Below, in pieces: positions 7,371 to 17,238 of a stretch of DNA of 43,782 nucleotides. This DNA comes from Halarcobacter sp. (GTDB lineage Bacteria; Campylobacterota; Campylobacteria; Campylobacterales; Arcobacteraceae). A program made the position numbers and the translations under genes. The stretch covers positions 1 to 43,782 of the forward strand of contig JAQYVX010000014.1 in NCBI GenBank assembly GCA_030145305.1, written 5' to 3'. The stretch's first letter is position 1, and every line of letters starts with the position of its first letter. The notes beneath the pieces are model-generated. The model was not told the origin of the DNA and made no database searches. It was given only the letters and a program-made list of their open reading frames with translations.

Positions 7371-10300
7371 ATGGGTAAAAAAGAGATAGCTATAATTGGT
7401 ATTGGTGCAAGTGCTGGAGGATTAGAAGCCCTTCAAGTTTTTATAGCTAATTTACCACTTGAAAGTAGTATGGCTTATATTATTGCTCAACATCTTTCCC
7501 CTACTTATAAAAGTTTAATGGTTGAATTACTGCAAAAAGGGACTAATCTTAAAGTTTTAGAAGCTAGTGATGGCACAAGTGTGGAAGCGAATACTGTATA
7601 TATCTGTCCTCCTAATAAAAATATTTTTCTTGATGGCGATACTATTTCTTTATCTAAACCAAAGATGAACTGGCATGGACCAAAACCTTCAGTAGACTTG
7701 TTTTTTGAATCCTTAGCAGAATCAAAAAAAGACAAAAGTATTGGTATTATTCTATCTGGAACAGGTAGTGATGGTAGTAGAGGTATCCGTGCTATTAAAG
7801 CAGCAGCAGGTTTTACTATTGTTCAAGAACCCAAATCTGCTAAATATGATGGTATGCCAAACTCTGCTATTCTTACAGGTGCTATAGACCTTATTTTACA
7901 AGCTGAAGATATGGGTAGTGAATTACAAGAGATGCTTAATTATGCAGGGAAAATTGTTCTTAAAAAACCTGCTTCTACTTCAACAAATATATACAAAAAT
8001 ATTTTGTCAAAACTTAAAGAAAATAAAGGTGTGGATTTTAATCAGTATAAACCAAGTACTATAGAAAGAAGAATTGAAAGAAGAATGGTTGCTTTGAAAA
8101 TCATTAAAATAAGCGATTATTACTCTCATATTGTGCAAAATATTGATGAGATTGAGTTACTTTTTAAAGATATTTTGATTGGAGTAACAACATTCTTTAG
8201 AGATGGAGATTCTTTTTATATTTTAAAAGATCATATCTTAACATATTTAAAAAATAAGAAAGATAAAAATATTAGAGTTTGGGCTCCTGGGTGTTCTACA
8301 GGTGAGGAAGCATATAGTTTAGCAATTATTTTAAGTGAAATACTAGGCGCTGATATTGGAACATATAAGATACAAATCTTTGCAACTGATATAAATGAAG
8401 ATTCTCTTTCTTTTGCTAGAAAAGGTACTTATCCTGAAAGTGCTTTACTTGCTTTAGATAAAAAATTCCAAAATAGATATTTTACTGTTAAAAATGGACA
8501 CTATGAAGTAAATAAAAGTATTCGTTCAATGGTTATTTTTTCGTGTCATGATATTCTTAAAGATCCTGCCTTTTTAAGGCTTGATCTTATTGTTTGTAGA
8601 AACTTACTTATTTATTTTTCTCAAGCATTACAAAAGAAACTTTTCCCTGAATTTCATTATGCTCTTAATGATGAAGCCCTTATGTTTTTGGGTAAAAGTG
8701 AGTCAGTTGGTCATTTTCAAAGTTATTTTAAAACAATTGATAAAAAATGGAAAATATATAAAGCAAATTTTATAGGTACAAAAGAACGAAGAAATAATCC
8801 TCCTGCATATCAGGAGAATGATTTGAAAAATACAACAAGAAGTATTAGTGTGATTAAAAAACCTAAGATTTATGATATTGTTATGGAGCATATAGATGAG
8901 TTTATTCTTCCTATGTGCGTGGTTATCAATGAGAATATGGATATTGTTTATGTAAAAGGTCATAATCCATATTTAATTAGACCAAATGGGGAGCAAACTC
9001 AGAATATTTTTAAAAATATAAATAGTGATTTAAGTATAGAATTAAGAGCTTCTATTCATGAAAGTTCTAAACATAATAAAATATTTAAATCAAATTTCCA
9101 AAAAGTTATTTTACTTGAGGAAGTAGTGAAATATGTTCGTATATCAGTAGTCCCACTTGGTAAGCAAAAAACTGATGTACTTTATCTTCTTAGTTTTGAA
9201 GAAGAGGATATTGAAACTTTTAAATACTTTACAAGAAGTGATGTAAACTATGATAATCCTGCTAATGAGAAGCTAGAAGATGAACTTAAAAAAGCTAAAG
9301 ATTATCTTCAAACTGTTATAGAAGAGTTAGAAACTAGCAACGAAGAGATGCAAAGTTTAAATGAAGAACTTCAAAGCTCAAATGAGGAACTTCAAAGTTC
9401 AAATGAAGAATTAGAAACTACGAATGAAGAACTACAAGCAATAAATGAAGAGCTACAAACAGCTTATAGCGAACTTCGGGCTGTTTATGAAGAAAGAGAA
9501 ATCTCAGCTAAAGAACTACTAGAAATCAATAAAAAACATAAGCAAATTAATAAAAGGTTAGAAGCAGCTGTTCAGTGTTCTGAACTTGGTATTTTTGATC
9601 ATCACATTCCAATAAGAGAAAAAGATACTTGGGATGAAAAATGGGCTGATATTTTTGGTTGTACATTAGGAGAACTTCCTTCTGATAAATCTAATATGCC
9701 TGAATGGATTACTGATCATATACACAAAGATGATAGAGAATATTTCAATGAAAAATATAATGAGTTTTTATCAGGGAAAATTGAATCTCATAAAGTTCGA
9801 TTTAGAATAGAACATAAAAAAGATGGTTTTAGATGGGTGGAGCATTTTGCAATAGCTCATTCACGAAATATCAAAGGGAAAGTTTCTCATAGTATTGGAA
9901 CATTAAAAGATGTATCAAGTGAAATAAGTGAACATATAAATCTTGAAGTAGCTGTAGAAAAATTAAGTAATGCTCAAAAAATTGCATCATTAGGTAATTG
10001 GGAATGGGATATGCAGACAAATGAGTTATCTTGGTCTGATGAAATTTATAATATTTTTGGTCAAGATAAAAAGAGTTTGGAAATAAATTATAATGTATTT
10101 TTGGAACTTATTTATAAAGAAGATAGAGAATATGTTAAGGATTCTATATCTCAAGCTGTTTCTTTAAAGAATAAATATGACATTATACATCGTATAGTAC
10201 ATCCTAAAAATGGAATAATTCATGTTAGAGAGATTGGTTCTATCATTTTTGATAATAATCAATTACCTATAAAAATGATAGGAACAGTTCAAGATATAAC

Positions 10301-10706
10301 AAAAATTATAGAAAATAAGCAAGCATTAATTGATAGTGAAGAAAAATTATTAATTGCCACAAAATCAGCAAAAATTGGATTATGGGAGAGAAAATCCTAT
10401 TCGGGTGAAGCTTATTGGGATAAAAAGTCATATGAAATTTTTGGTGTAGATGAAAATACAAAAATCACTGAATCTTTATGGAATAAATTAGTGAATCCTA
10501 ATGATATAAAAATGATGAAAGAAGAGTTTAGCTTAGCCATATCAGAAAAAAGACCCTATAGTTATTTATTTAGAGCTACAAAGCCAAATGGCGAAAAAAT
10601 TCTTGTTCAAGGGATTGGCTCTCCAATGTATAAAGAAGATGGTAGTTTTGATGTTATAATTGGAACTAATATTGATGTTACAGAGCATATTCTAAAAAAT
10701 AAATAG
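7371..10706 (+). CDS. CheB–CheR fusion protein with coiled coil and three PAS domains
   Basis: This 1111-residue cytoplasmic fusion begins with a CheB methylesterase domain lacking a receiver (about 5–190; triad Ser14 in GIGASAGGLEAL, His41 in IIAQHLSP, Asp134 in GTGSDGSRG). A CheR methyltransferase follows (about 215–475; IERRIERRM, TTFFRDG, SAM loop GCSTGEEAY at 307 onward, IFATDIN). A linker of about 160 residues leads to a striking heptad region (about 637–723) of repeated NEEL units. Three PAS/PAC domains close the protein (about 730–855, 865–985, 990–1108). There is no kinase, cyclase or receiver output. All catalytic residues look intact. No chemotaxis genes are nearby; the next gene is a PAS–GGDEF protein 23 bases on. 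Such fusions are known in many bacteria, usually outside classical chemotaxis; their substrates are generally undefined. Confidence 0.9.
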   Translation: MGKKEIAIIGIGASAGGLEALQVFIANLPLESSMAYIIAQHLSPTYKSLMVELLQKGTNLKVLEASDGTSVEANTVYICPPNKNIFLDGDTISLSKPKMNWHGPKPSVDLFFESLAESKKDKSIGIILSGTGSDGSRGIRAIKAAAGFTIVQEPKSAKYDGMPNSAILTGAIDLILQAEDMGSELQEMLNYAGKIVLKKPASTSTNIYKNILSKLKENKGVDFNQYKPSTIERRIERRMVALKIIKISDYYSHIVQNIDEIELLFKDILIGVTTFFRDGDSFYILKDHILTYLKNKKDKNIRVWAPGCSTGEEAYSLAIILSEILGADIGTYKIQIFATDINEDSLSFARKGTYPESALLALDKKFQNRYFTVKNGHYEVNKSIRSMVIFSCHDILKDPAFLRLDLIVCRNLLIYFSQALQKKLFPEFHYALNDEALMFLGKSESVGHFQSYFKTIDKKWKIYKANFIGTKERRNNPPAYQENDLKNTTRSISVIKKPKIYDIVMEHIDEFILPMCVVINENMDIVYVKGHNPYLIRPNGEQTQNIFKNINSDLSIELRASIHESSKHNKIFKSNFQKVILLEEVVKYVRISVVPLGKQKTDVLYLLSFEEEDIETFKYFTRSDVNYDNPANEKLEDELKKAKDYLQTVIEELETSNEEMQSLNEELQSSNEELQSSNEELETTNEELQAINEELQTAYSELRAVYEEREISAKELLEINKKHKQINKRLEAAVQCSELGIFDHHIPIREKDTWDEKWADIFGCTLGELPSDKSNMPEWITDHIHKDDREYFNEKYNEFLSGKIESHKVRFRIEHKKDGFRWVEHFAIAHSRNIKGKVSHSIGTLKDVSSEISEHINLEVAVEKLSNAQKIASLGNWEWDMQTNELSWSDEIYNIFGQDKKSLEINYNVFLELIYKEDREYVKDSISQAVSLKNKYDIIHRIVHPKNGIIHVREIGSIIFDNNQLPIKMIGTVQDITKIIENKQALIDSEEKLLIATKSAKIGLWERKSYSGEAYWDKKSYEIFGVDENTKITESLWNKLVNPNDIKMMKEEFSLAISEKRPYSYLFRATKPNGEKILVQGIGSPMYKEDGSFDVIIGTNIDVTEHILKNK

Positions 10707-10729
10707 GCTCTAAGATAAAAGAAGAAAAA

Positions 10730-13366
10730 ATGAATAGAAATGAATATGAACGCTTAAAGAATATAGCAAGTGAAAAATTAAAAGAATCATCTCTACCTTT
10801 TCCAGAGGATTTTTCTGGAAAAAGTTTTGAAGAGCTTACTCAAATCAATGAGATTTATCAAGCAGAACTTGAAGCACAAAATGATGAATTGCAATTTCAT
10901 ATTTTAGATTTAGAAGAAGCTCAAGTTGAGTTAGAAATTCTATTCACAAATGCACCTATTGCGTATACATTAATGACAAATAAATTTAATGTCTTAAGAG
11001 CAAATGAAAAAGTTTTTACTATGTTTAATCCTTTGCATTTTCTCTCTAAGAAGGTGCCTTTTTATACTCATATATATAAAAATCATCTTACAAAATTTCT
11101 TGATTGGATTAACAATAAAGAAAAAGAAAATATACCCTTAGAAATTCTTTTAAAAACGAAAAATGGCTTAAAATATTGTAGTTTGCATTATCATAAGTGG
11201 TCTATGAAAGACAATGATACTTTTCTTTTGTCAATTATAGATATTCACGCACAAAAAGAAGAAAATGATAGATTTAAAGCTCTTTTTAAAAACTCACAAC
11301 AAGGTGTAGTCTATTTAGATAAGAATAATAGAATTGTGGATTTGAATCAAACAGCTTCAGATATAATTGAAGAAGAGGGCAGTTGTATATCAAAAAGTTA
11401 TAGTGATTTAGATTGGACTTTCTTAGATGGGAATGAACATGTTGTAAAAACTGAAGACTTACCTTTTACGAAAGCTATAGAAACTAAAGAAATACAAAAG
11501 GCTTCGGTTTTTGCTATATATAAAAGTATATCAAAGAAAACAATATGGCTAAAAATGGAGGCTATACCTCATTTATCTCCTGAAGATGAAGAAATAATAG
11601 GTGTATTTTGTATATTTACAGATGTAACGAAAGAGTATATTCTTGATAAAGAAGTTACTAAACAATTAGAAAATTTTAAAACACTTGGTAATAATATCCC
11701 TGATGTGATACTTAGAATTGATGAAGAACAAAATATTTTATTTGCAAATGAAAAGGCTATTGAATTTTTTGATATTGAAAATAATTCATCTTCAAACACT
11801 AGATTTTGTGATTTCCCAATATTTAAAACTGAACAAGCAAAAAATATTTATTTAATGTTAAATGATTTAACTAAGTTAACTAGCCCAATTACATATTCGC
11901 TTAATTATAAAAATATCAATAAAAATAAAAATTATTTTATTAGAATTGTTCCAGAAGAATCAAATAATAAGAAGAAATTTTTGATAATTGTTGAAGATAT
12001 TACAGAACGGGTTGAGTCAGAAGATATGTTTGATCAACTATTCTTTCATGCTTCTGATGCAATTATTTTGACAGACCATCGTACAGGTGAAATCAAATCT
12101 ATTAATAAAAAAGCTTCGAAGCTTCTTGGGATAGAAGAAAAAGATAAGAAAAGTATTTTTGCAAATGACATTTTTGCAATATTTGATGATAAGAATAAAT
12201 ATTTTAATCATTTAGATGCCTTAAAGAAATTTGGGGTTGATAATTATGAATCTAATAGAACCTTAGAAAATGGTCAAGTTCAGTATTTAAAAATTTACTG
12301 TACTTTAATAGATATTGGGAATGATGTTTATCATCAATCAATAGTCCATGATTTAACAGAACATAAATTGCTTGAATTACAGGTACAACAAACATCAAAA
12401 GTATTTGAACACACAGTAGAAGGTATTATGATTACAAAGCTTAATGGATCAATAATATCAGTAAATGATGCTTTTACTAAGATTACAGGATATACGCGAG
12501 AAGAAATTATAGGCAAAAAACCATCTATGTTAAGATCTGGAAGACAAGATGAGCTTTTTTATAAACGAATGTGGGATGATATATGTAACAAAGGGACATT
12601 TAGAGGAGAAATTTGGAATAAAAAGAAAGATGGAACAATCTATCCTGAATGGTTAACTGTCTCTACAATATATGATAAAAATCAAAAAGCTATTCAATAT
12701 GTTGCTGTTTTTTCTGACTTTTCTGAAATCAAAAAAACTCAAAATAAACTTGAAAATTTAGCTCATTATGACCCTTTAACTAAGCTTCCTAATAGACTTT
12801 TATTAAAGCAAGCAATTACTCATTTTATCAAAACTGCAAAAAGACACAAAAATAAATTTGCAGTTTTATTTATAGATTTAGATAGGTTCAAACAAATCAA
12901 TGACACTTATGGACATGAAACAGGAGATGAGGTATTAAAAATAACTGCAAATAGGTTAAAAAGTGTATTAAGAGAAAGTGACGTTGTTGCTAGATTAGGT
13001 GGAGATGAATTTATTGTTATAATCAACGAAATAACAAATATTGAAAGTACAGAAATTGTAGCTAAGAATATCCTCAATAAGTTGAAAACACCTTTTGTAA
13101 TTAATAATCAAGAACACAATATTACTTGTAGTATTGGTATTAGTGTGTATCCAGAAGATACCCAAAATGATGATATAGGTATTTTAATTAAAAATGCTGA
13201 TAAAGCTATGTATGAGTCAAAATCTGCTGGGAAGAACAACTATCATTATTTTTCTAAAAATAGGGCAAAAGATATGACTAAAATATCCAATTTAGATGAT
13301 AGTTTAAATGAGTCAATTCAAAATCAAGAATTTGATTTGACTTATCAGCCTCTGTATGATATCTAA
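10730..13366 (+). CDS. Multi-PAS diguanylate cyclase with truncated EAL domain
   Basis: This 878-residue soluble protein starts with a short coiled coil (EIYQAELEAQNDELQFH), continues with four to five PAS-like modules (the last, about 560–690, being the clearest: VEGIMITKLNGSIISVNDAFTKITGY), and has a complete GGDEF domain (about 700–855). The active-site motif GGDEF is at 757–761 and the RESD product-inhibition site precedes it by five residues, so c-di-GMP synthesis with feedback is expected. The last ~20 residues (LNESIQNQEFDLTYQPLYDI) are the beginning of an EAL phosphodiesterase domain, which then stops at TAA; the EAL motif and all metal ligands are absent. The gene follows the CheB–CheR fusion closely and is probably co-transcribed. 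The terminator starts 16 bases after the stop. Confidence 0.9.
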   Translation: MNRNEYERLKNIASEKLKESSLPFPEDFSGKSFEELTQINEIYQAELEAQNDELQFHILDLEEAQVELEILFTNAPIAYTLMTNKFNVLRANEKVFTMFNPLHFLSKKVPFYTHIYKNHLTKFLDWINNKEKENIPLEILLKTKNGLKYCSLHYHKWSMKDNDTFLLSIIDIHAQKEENDRFKALFKNSQQGVVYLDKNNRIVDLNQTASDIIEEEGSCISKSYSDLDWTFLDGNEHVVKTEDLPFTKAIETKEIQKASVFAIYKSISKKTIWLKMEAIPHLSPEDEEIIGVFCIFTDVTKEYILDKEVTKQLENFKTLGNNIPDVILRIDEEQNILFANEKAIEFFDIENNSSSNTRFCDFPIFKTEQAKNIYLMLNDLTKLTSPITYSLNYKNINKNKNYFIRIVPEESNNKKKFLIIVEDITERVESEDMFDQLFFHASDAIILTDHRTGEIKSINKKASKLLGIEEKDKKSIFANDIFAIFDDKNKYFNHLDALKKFGVDNYESNRTLENGQVQYLKIYCTLIDIGNDVYHQSIVHDLTEHKLLELQVQQTSKVFEHTVEGIMITKLNGSIISVNDAFTKITGYTREEIIGKKPSMLRSGRQDELFYKRMWDDICNKGTFRGEIWNKKKDGTIYPEWLTVSTIYDKNQKAIQYVAVFSDFSEIKKTQNKLENLAHYDPLTKLPNRLLLKQAITHFIKTAKRHKNKFAVLFIDLDRFKQINDTYGHETGDEVLKITANRLKSVLRESDVVARLGGDEFIVIINEITNIESTEIVAKNILNKLKTPFVINNQEHNITCSIGISVYPEDTQNDDIGILIKNADKAMYESKSAGKNNYHYFSKNRAKDMTKISNLDDSLNESIQNQEFDLTYQPLYDI

Positions 13367-13381
13367 GAAGTAAGATAGATT

Positions 13382-13416
13382 AAAAAAAGGTGTAGTTTTA
13401 AACTATACCTTTTTTT
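13382..13416. terminator. Bidirectional intrinsic terminator between the cyclase gene and ilvD
   Basis: An inverted repeat with arms of 17 bases and a single G·T mismatch (AAAAAAAGGTGTAGTTT and its near complement) lies between the two convergent genes. The A-run on the left and T-run on the right make it a working terminator in both directions. Confidence 0.85.
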
Positions 13417-13424
13417 AGTTTTTA

Positions 13425-15113
13425 TTATAAATCAGTTTTTAAAACTGCACCAGAACTTGCATTTGTTACAAGTGATCTGTATTGTCCTAACCATTTTGAA
13501 GTTAGCGGTTTTTTTAATGGTGTGAAATTTGCTCTTCTACGTGCAATTTCTTCATCACTTAAATCAACAGATAAAATGTATGCATCAACATCGATACTAA
13601 TAATATCTCCATCTTCTAATAACCCAATCATTCCACCTTCGGCAGCTTCAGGACTAACATGACCAATAGAAGCTCCTCTTGTAGCTCCACTAAATCTACC
13701 ATCAGTAATAAGTGCAACTGTATCACCCATACCCATACCCATAATAAGACTTGTAGGTGCAAGCATCTCTTGCATACCTGGACCACCTTTAGGTCCTTCA
13801 TATCTAATTACAACAACATCACCATGAGTAACTTTTCCACTTACAATTCCTGCAATAGCTTCTGCTTGTCCATCAAAACAAATAGCTCTTCCTGTAAGTG
13901 CACGAGCACCAGTTATTCCTGCTGTTTTAATAACAGCACCTTGCTCTGCAAGATTTCCGTAAAGAATAGCTAATCCACCAACATCTGAGTATGGATTATC
14001 AATAGTATGGATGATATTTGTATCTTTGATATAAGAATCTTTAATCTTTTCTAAAAGAGTTTCTCCTGATATAGTAAGATTATCTAATAAAATATCATCA
14101 CCTCTTTTTGACATCTCTTTCATAACTGCATTTACTCCACCAGCTTTGTTGATATCTTCCATATGAACAGTTGATAAAGATGGAGAAATTTTAGCAATAT
14201 GAGAAACTCTTTTTGAGATTTTATTAATATCTTCTAAGTTGAAGTTAACTTCTGCTTCTCTTGCAATTGCTAGCATATGTAAAACAGTGTTTGAAGAACC
14301 ACCCATTGCCATATCAACAGCAAAAGCATTTCTTACTGCATTTTCATTTAAAATATTTCTTAATTTATATTTTTCTCTAGCTTGATTATCTTTTGCAATT
14401 TCACAAATTCTTCTCGCAGCTTGTCTATATAATACTTCTCTTTCTGGTGTTAAAGCTAAGATAGTACCATTTCCAGGAAGTGCTATCCCCATAGCTTCCA
14501 TAAGTGTATTCATAGAGTTTGCTGTAAACATACCAGAACATGAACCTCCACTTGGACAAGCATTACACTCAATATCGTGTAACTCTTCATCACTCATCTC
14601 TCCAGCTTCATGTTTTCCAACTGCTTCAAATGCAGTTGCTAAATCAATAGGAGTTCCATCTTTAGTGTGACCTTTTTGCATTGGACCACCACTTACAAAT
14701 ATAGTTGGAACATTTACTCTTAATGCACCCATAATCATACCAGGAACAATTTTATCACAGTTTGGAATAGCAATCATTGCATCAAGTTTATGTGCATGCA
14801 TTACAGTTTCAATAGAACTTGCAATTAATTCTCTTGAAGGTAATGAAAATAACATACCATCATGACCCATTGCAATTCCATCATCAACACCAATAGTATT
14901 AAACTCAAAAGGAACACATCCATTTGCTTTTATCTCTTCTTTTATAATAGCGGATACCTTATCTAAGAAAAAATGTCCAGGAATTAATTCAATAAAAGAA
15001 TTTGCTACTCCAATAAACGGTTTTTTAAAATCTTCATCTTTTAAACCTGTTGCTCTTAATAAAGACCGATGTGGAGCCCTATTAAAGCCTTTTTTTACTT
15101 CATCACTTCTCAT
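13425..15113 (-). CDS. ilvD: Dihydroxy-acid dehydratase
   Basis: IlvD dehydrates dihydroxyisovalerate and dihydroxymethylvalerate in the third step of valine, isoleucine and leucine synthesis, in the cytoplasm, with an iron-sulfur cluster and magnesium. The 562-residue length is typical. Diagnostic features are [11 protein letters not shown] (Cys119), the [20 protein letters not shown] block (Cys183, Cys186, Cys192), [15 protein letters not shown], and [12 protein letters not shown] near the C-terminus, followed by [21 protein letters not shown]. The first cysteine position found in some dehydratases is replaced here ([12 protein letters not shown]), as in the shorter IlvD type. A ribosome site (AAAGGG) precedes the ATG. 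It stands alone on the minus strand, with no other branched-chain biosynthesis gene in the window. Confidence 0.97.
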   Translation of the reverse strand: MRSDEVKKGFNRAPHRSLLRATGLKDEDFKKPFIGVANSFIELIPGHFFLDKVSAIIKEEIKANGCVPFEFNTIGVDDGIAMGHDGMLFSLPSRELIASSIETVMHAHKLDAMIAIPNCDKIVPGMIMGALRVNVPTIFVSGGPMQKGHTKDGTPIDLATAFEAVGKHEAGEMSDEELHDIECNACPSGGSCSGMFTANSMNTLMEAMGIALPGNGTILALTPEREVLYRQAARRICEIAKDNQAREKYKLRNILNENAVRNAFAVDMAMGGSSNTVLHMLAIAREAEVNFNLEDINKISKRVSHIAKISPSLSTVHMEDINKAGGVNAVMKEMSKRGDDILLDNLTISGETLLEKIKDSYIKDTNIIHTIDNPYSDVGGLAILYGNLAEQGAVIKTAGITGARALTGRAICFDGQAEAIAGIVSGKVTHGDVVVIRYEGPKGGPGMQEMLAPTSLIMGMGMGDTVALITDGRFSGATRGASIGHVSPEAAEGGMIGLLEDGDIISIDVDAYILSVDLSDEEIARRRANFTPLKKPLTSKWLGQYRSLVTNASSGAVLKTDL

Positions 15114-15181
15114 ATAAAACCCTTTATATTTTTTAAATTAAAAGATTATAACAAAAATTTTGAAAATTTTTATTAAAACAC

Positions 15182-15210
15182 TTGACAAATATTTTTTTTT
15201 TAATTATAAT
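15182..15210 (+). promoter_or_regulatory. Sigma-70 promoter of the tRNA cluster
   Basis: A perfect -35 TTGACA (15182–15187) and a perfect -10 TATAAT (15205–15210) are separated by exactly 17 bases, 47 bases before the tRNA-Leu gene. Such a consensus -35 is uncommon in Campylobacterota and fits the high demand for stable RNA. Confidence 0.85.
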
Positions 15211-15257
15211 TCCAGTCCAATTTAAGAAAGAACACTTCTTAGAGACTACCAAATAGT

Positions 15258-15344
15258 GCGAGCGTGGCGGAATAGGTAGACGCGTTGGACTTAAAATCCA
15301 ATTCCGGTTTCGGAGTGTCGGTTCGATTCCGACCGTTCGCACCA
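15258..15344 (+). tRNA. tRNA-Leu (anticodon TAA)
   Basis: The acceptor arm GCGAGCG pairs with CGTTCGC followed by A and an encoded CCA. The anticodon stem TTGGA/TCCAA encloses CTTAAAA, giving anticodon TAA. A long variable arm (class II) and the T-loop GTTCGATTC are present. It reads UUA, the dominant leucine codon in this AT-rich window. Confidence 0.95.
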
Positions 15345-15371
15345 CTTTATTAAAAATAAAATTTTATAGTT

Positions 15372-15460
15372 AGAGGGTTGCCAGAGTTGGTCGAATGGAC
15401 CGGTTTTGAAAACCGGCGAGGTTCACGCCTCCGAGGGTTCGAATCCCTTGCCCTCTGCCA
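15372..15460 (+). tRNA. tRNA-Ser (anticodon TGA)
   Basis: The acceptor arm AGAGGGT pairs with GCCCTCT, with discriminator G and encoded CCA. The anticodon stem CCGGT/ACCGG holds TTTGAAA, giving TGA. The long variable arm is typical of serine tRNAs. It follows tRNA-Leu by 27 bases and probably shares its promoter. Confidence 0.95.
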
Positions 15461-15515
15461 CTATTATTAAAATAAATCATTTACTTTTATCATTGTTAAT
15501 GGTTTATCTAACATT

Positions 15516-15591
15516 GGAGCTATAGCAAAGCTGGTAATGCCCCGGATTGCAAATCCGGTATGCGTTGGTTCGAGTCCGACTAGCTCCTCCA
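15516..15591 (+). tRNA. tRNA-Cys (anticodon GCA)
   Basis: The acceptor arm GGAGCTA pairs with TAGCTCC, discriminator T (U73, expected for tRNA-Cys) and encoded CCA. The anticodon stem CCGGA/TCCGG encloses TTGCAAA, giving GCA. It is the third gene of the cluster. Confidence 0.95.
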
Positions 15592-15761
15592 TTTTCATAG
15601 AAAAATCATTTTTAACACTCATATTTTTTATAACTTTTTTACAAAAAACTATAATTTATCAGGATAAATTATAATTCTCTTCCGCGATATTAGGAATTTC
15701 TAAATTTGAATCTAGTATTTAAATTTAAGGGCTAATCAAAAACACCTAAGGAATATACCTA

Positions 15762-16382
15762 ATGAATAGCACGACGAATAATTCTAAAAAACTGTTAGTA
15801 CTTAATAAGCCAAAGGGTTACGTAGTTACAAGATCTGACAATCTTGGGAGAAAAACTGTTTATAATCTTTTACCTGATTGGGTTTTTAATGATCAATGGA
15901 TGCCAATAGGTCGTCTTGATTTAGAATCAAAAGGACTTTTATTATTCACAACTAATGGTAAAATCGGCAATGCCTTAACTAAACCTGGCTCTTGTATTAA
16001 GATATATGAGATTTGGGTTAGAGGTTATGTAACAGATGAACATATTGAACAGGCTTTAAAAGGTGTTGAGAGTAAATATGGTTTATTAAAAGCTCTTCTT
16101 GTTGAAAAAATAGGTACAGGTGGCGCTAAAACAAAACTTAGGATACAAATAGATGAAGGAAAAAATCGACATATCCGTCGGCTTTTTGGAGCATTAAAAG
16201 ATCCAAAATTTGGTACACCTCTTAAAGTTTTAAGTTTGAACCGAATTAGTATTGGTAGTTTTAAGCTCAATATTGAAATTGGTAAGTGGCGTTATCTTTC
16301 TTTGGATGAAGAGAGAATGCTAATAAATCCAAAATTGATAGATGATGAAATAAATACTAGAGTTTTAAAAAGAGAAAAATAA
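15762..16382 (+). CDS. RsuA/RluB/RluE-family rRNA pseudouridine synthase
   Basis: This 206-residue enzyme isomerises a uridine in ribosomal RNA to pseudouridine. The catalytic motif GRLDLESKGLLLFT gives Asp53; the KPKGYVVTRSD start, KIYEIWVRG and GKNRHIRRLF motifs are those of the RsuA family. There is no N-terminal S4 RNA-binding domain, so by length and layout it is closest to RluE (23S rRNA). The exact target position cannot be assigned. The ribosome site AAGGAA lies about eight bases before the ATG. It stands downstream of the tRNA cluster on the same strand and may be read partly from that promoter. Confidence 0.85.
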   Translation: MNSTTNNSKKLLVLNKPKGYVVTRSDNLGRKTVYNLLPDWVFNDQWMPIGRLDLESKGLLLFTTNGKIGNALTKPGSCIKIYEIWVRGYVTDEHIEQALKGVESKYGLLKALLVEKIGTGGAKTKLRIQIDEGKNRHIRRLFGALKDPKFGTPLKVLSLNRISIGSFKLNIEIGKWRYLSLDEERMLINPKLIDDEINTRVLKREK

Positions 16383-16410
16383 AAATACTTATCTAAATAC
16401 TTCAAAACAA

Positions 16411-16989
16411 TTATTTTTTTCTTAATAAACCATTTAAAAACATGGTGATAGTATGATCTATAATATTTTCTATTTCATAGGGTTCCAAAATATAACTTTC
16501 AATAAAACCATCAGAAAATTTCTTAAATAATATTGCTATATGTCTGTAAGATATATGAGGTTCTTCTATTATTAATTTAAATTGATTTTCCAAATATACA
16601 TATATATCATCAACTATAGGATGATTAGCTACGTCTAATGTATGAAAAAAATATGGGTCATTTGTAATTGGATTAGATTCGCTTTCATTGTTTTTTATAA
16701 AAATCTCATATTTATATTTTAAATAAACTGTTAAGTTATTATAAGGGTCATCTGTTTTTTCATTTTCCAAATTTTTTAGGAATCCTTTTAATTTATAAAT
16801 TAAATATTCTAAATACAACTCTTCTTTTGAATTAAAAATATTATAAATTGTTCCTACTGAAATATCTAATATTTTGGAAATCTCATTAATTTTTGAGTTT
16901 TTAAAACCTACTTTGTCGAAGTATTCAATTGATTCTTGAAGATACAACTCTTTTTTTATTTTATTTATTTCTTGATTTATTTTATTCAT
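16411..16989 (-). CDS. TetR-family transcriptional regulator
   Basis: This 192-residue protein has a TetR-type helix-turn-helix near the N-terminus (FDKVGFKNSKINEISKILDISVGTIYNIFNSKEELYLEYL, about 24–63, with the GTIYNIF recognition helix) and a helical ligand-binding C-terminal domain without recognisable ligand motifs. It is divergent from the SulP transporter gene with 249 bases between them, the usual arrangement for a TetR repressor and its target. A short ATGAA–N5–TTCAT palindrome sits in the gap. The ribosome site AAGG lies about ten bases upstream of the ATG. Ligand unknown. Confidence 0.88.
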   Translation of the reverse strand: MNKINQEINKIKKELYLQESIEYFDKVGFKNSKINEISKILDISVGTIYNIFNSKEELYLEYLIYKLKGFLKNLENEKTDDPYNNLTVYLKYKYEIFIKNNESESNPITNDPYFFHTLDVANHPIVDDIYVYLENQFKLIIEEPHISYRHIAILFKKFSDGFIESYILEPYEIENIIDHTITMFLNGLLRKK

Positions 16990-17238
16990 GATGTTAAACC
17001 TTATTTTTTAGTATAACAAAATTTTACTTTTTTTTTTAGTTTAATCATTATTTTATAATTAATTAAATAAAATGAACTTAATTCATACTTAAAGATTATA
17101 CCTTGTGATTTATTTAAAACTATACTTTTAAATATTTCTGAAAGTAAGTTAGCTGTATTCGATTTCTACAAAAGTGATAAAACAACTAAAAATCATAAGA
17201 TATCAACTTTCTATAAAAACTTAAAAAAAAGGTATAAG

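Noticed and set aside
13659-13973. A 104-codon plus-strand frame opposite ilvD rich in S, T, N and C
   Set aside because: It is the antisense of a strongly conserved enzyme and has no independent support.
15133-15345. A 70-codon minus-strand frame reading VRTVGIEPTLRNRNWILSPTRLPIPPRS
   Set aside because: It is the antisense translation of the tRNA-Leu gene, a well-known false protein in bacterial annotations.
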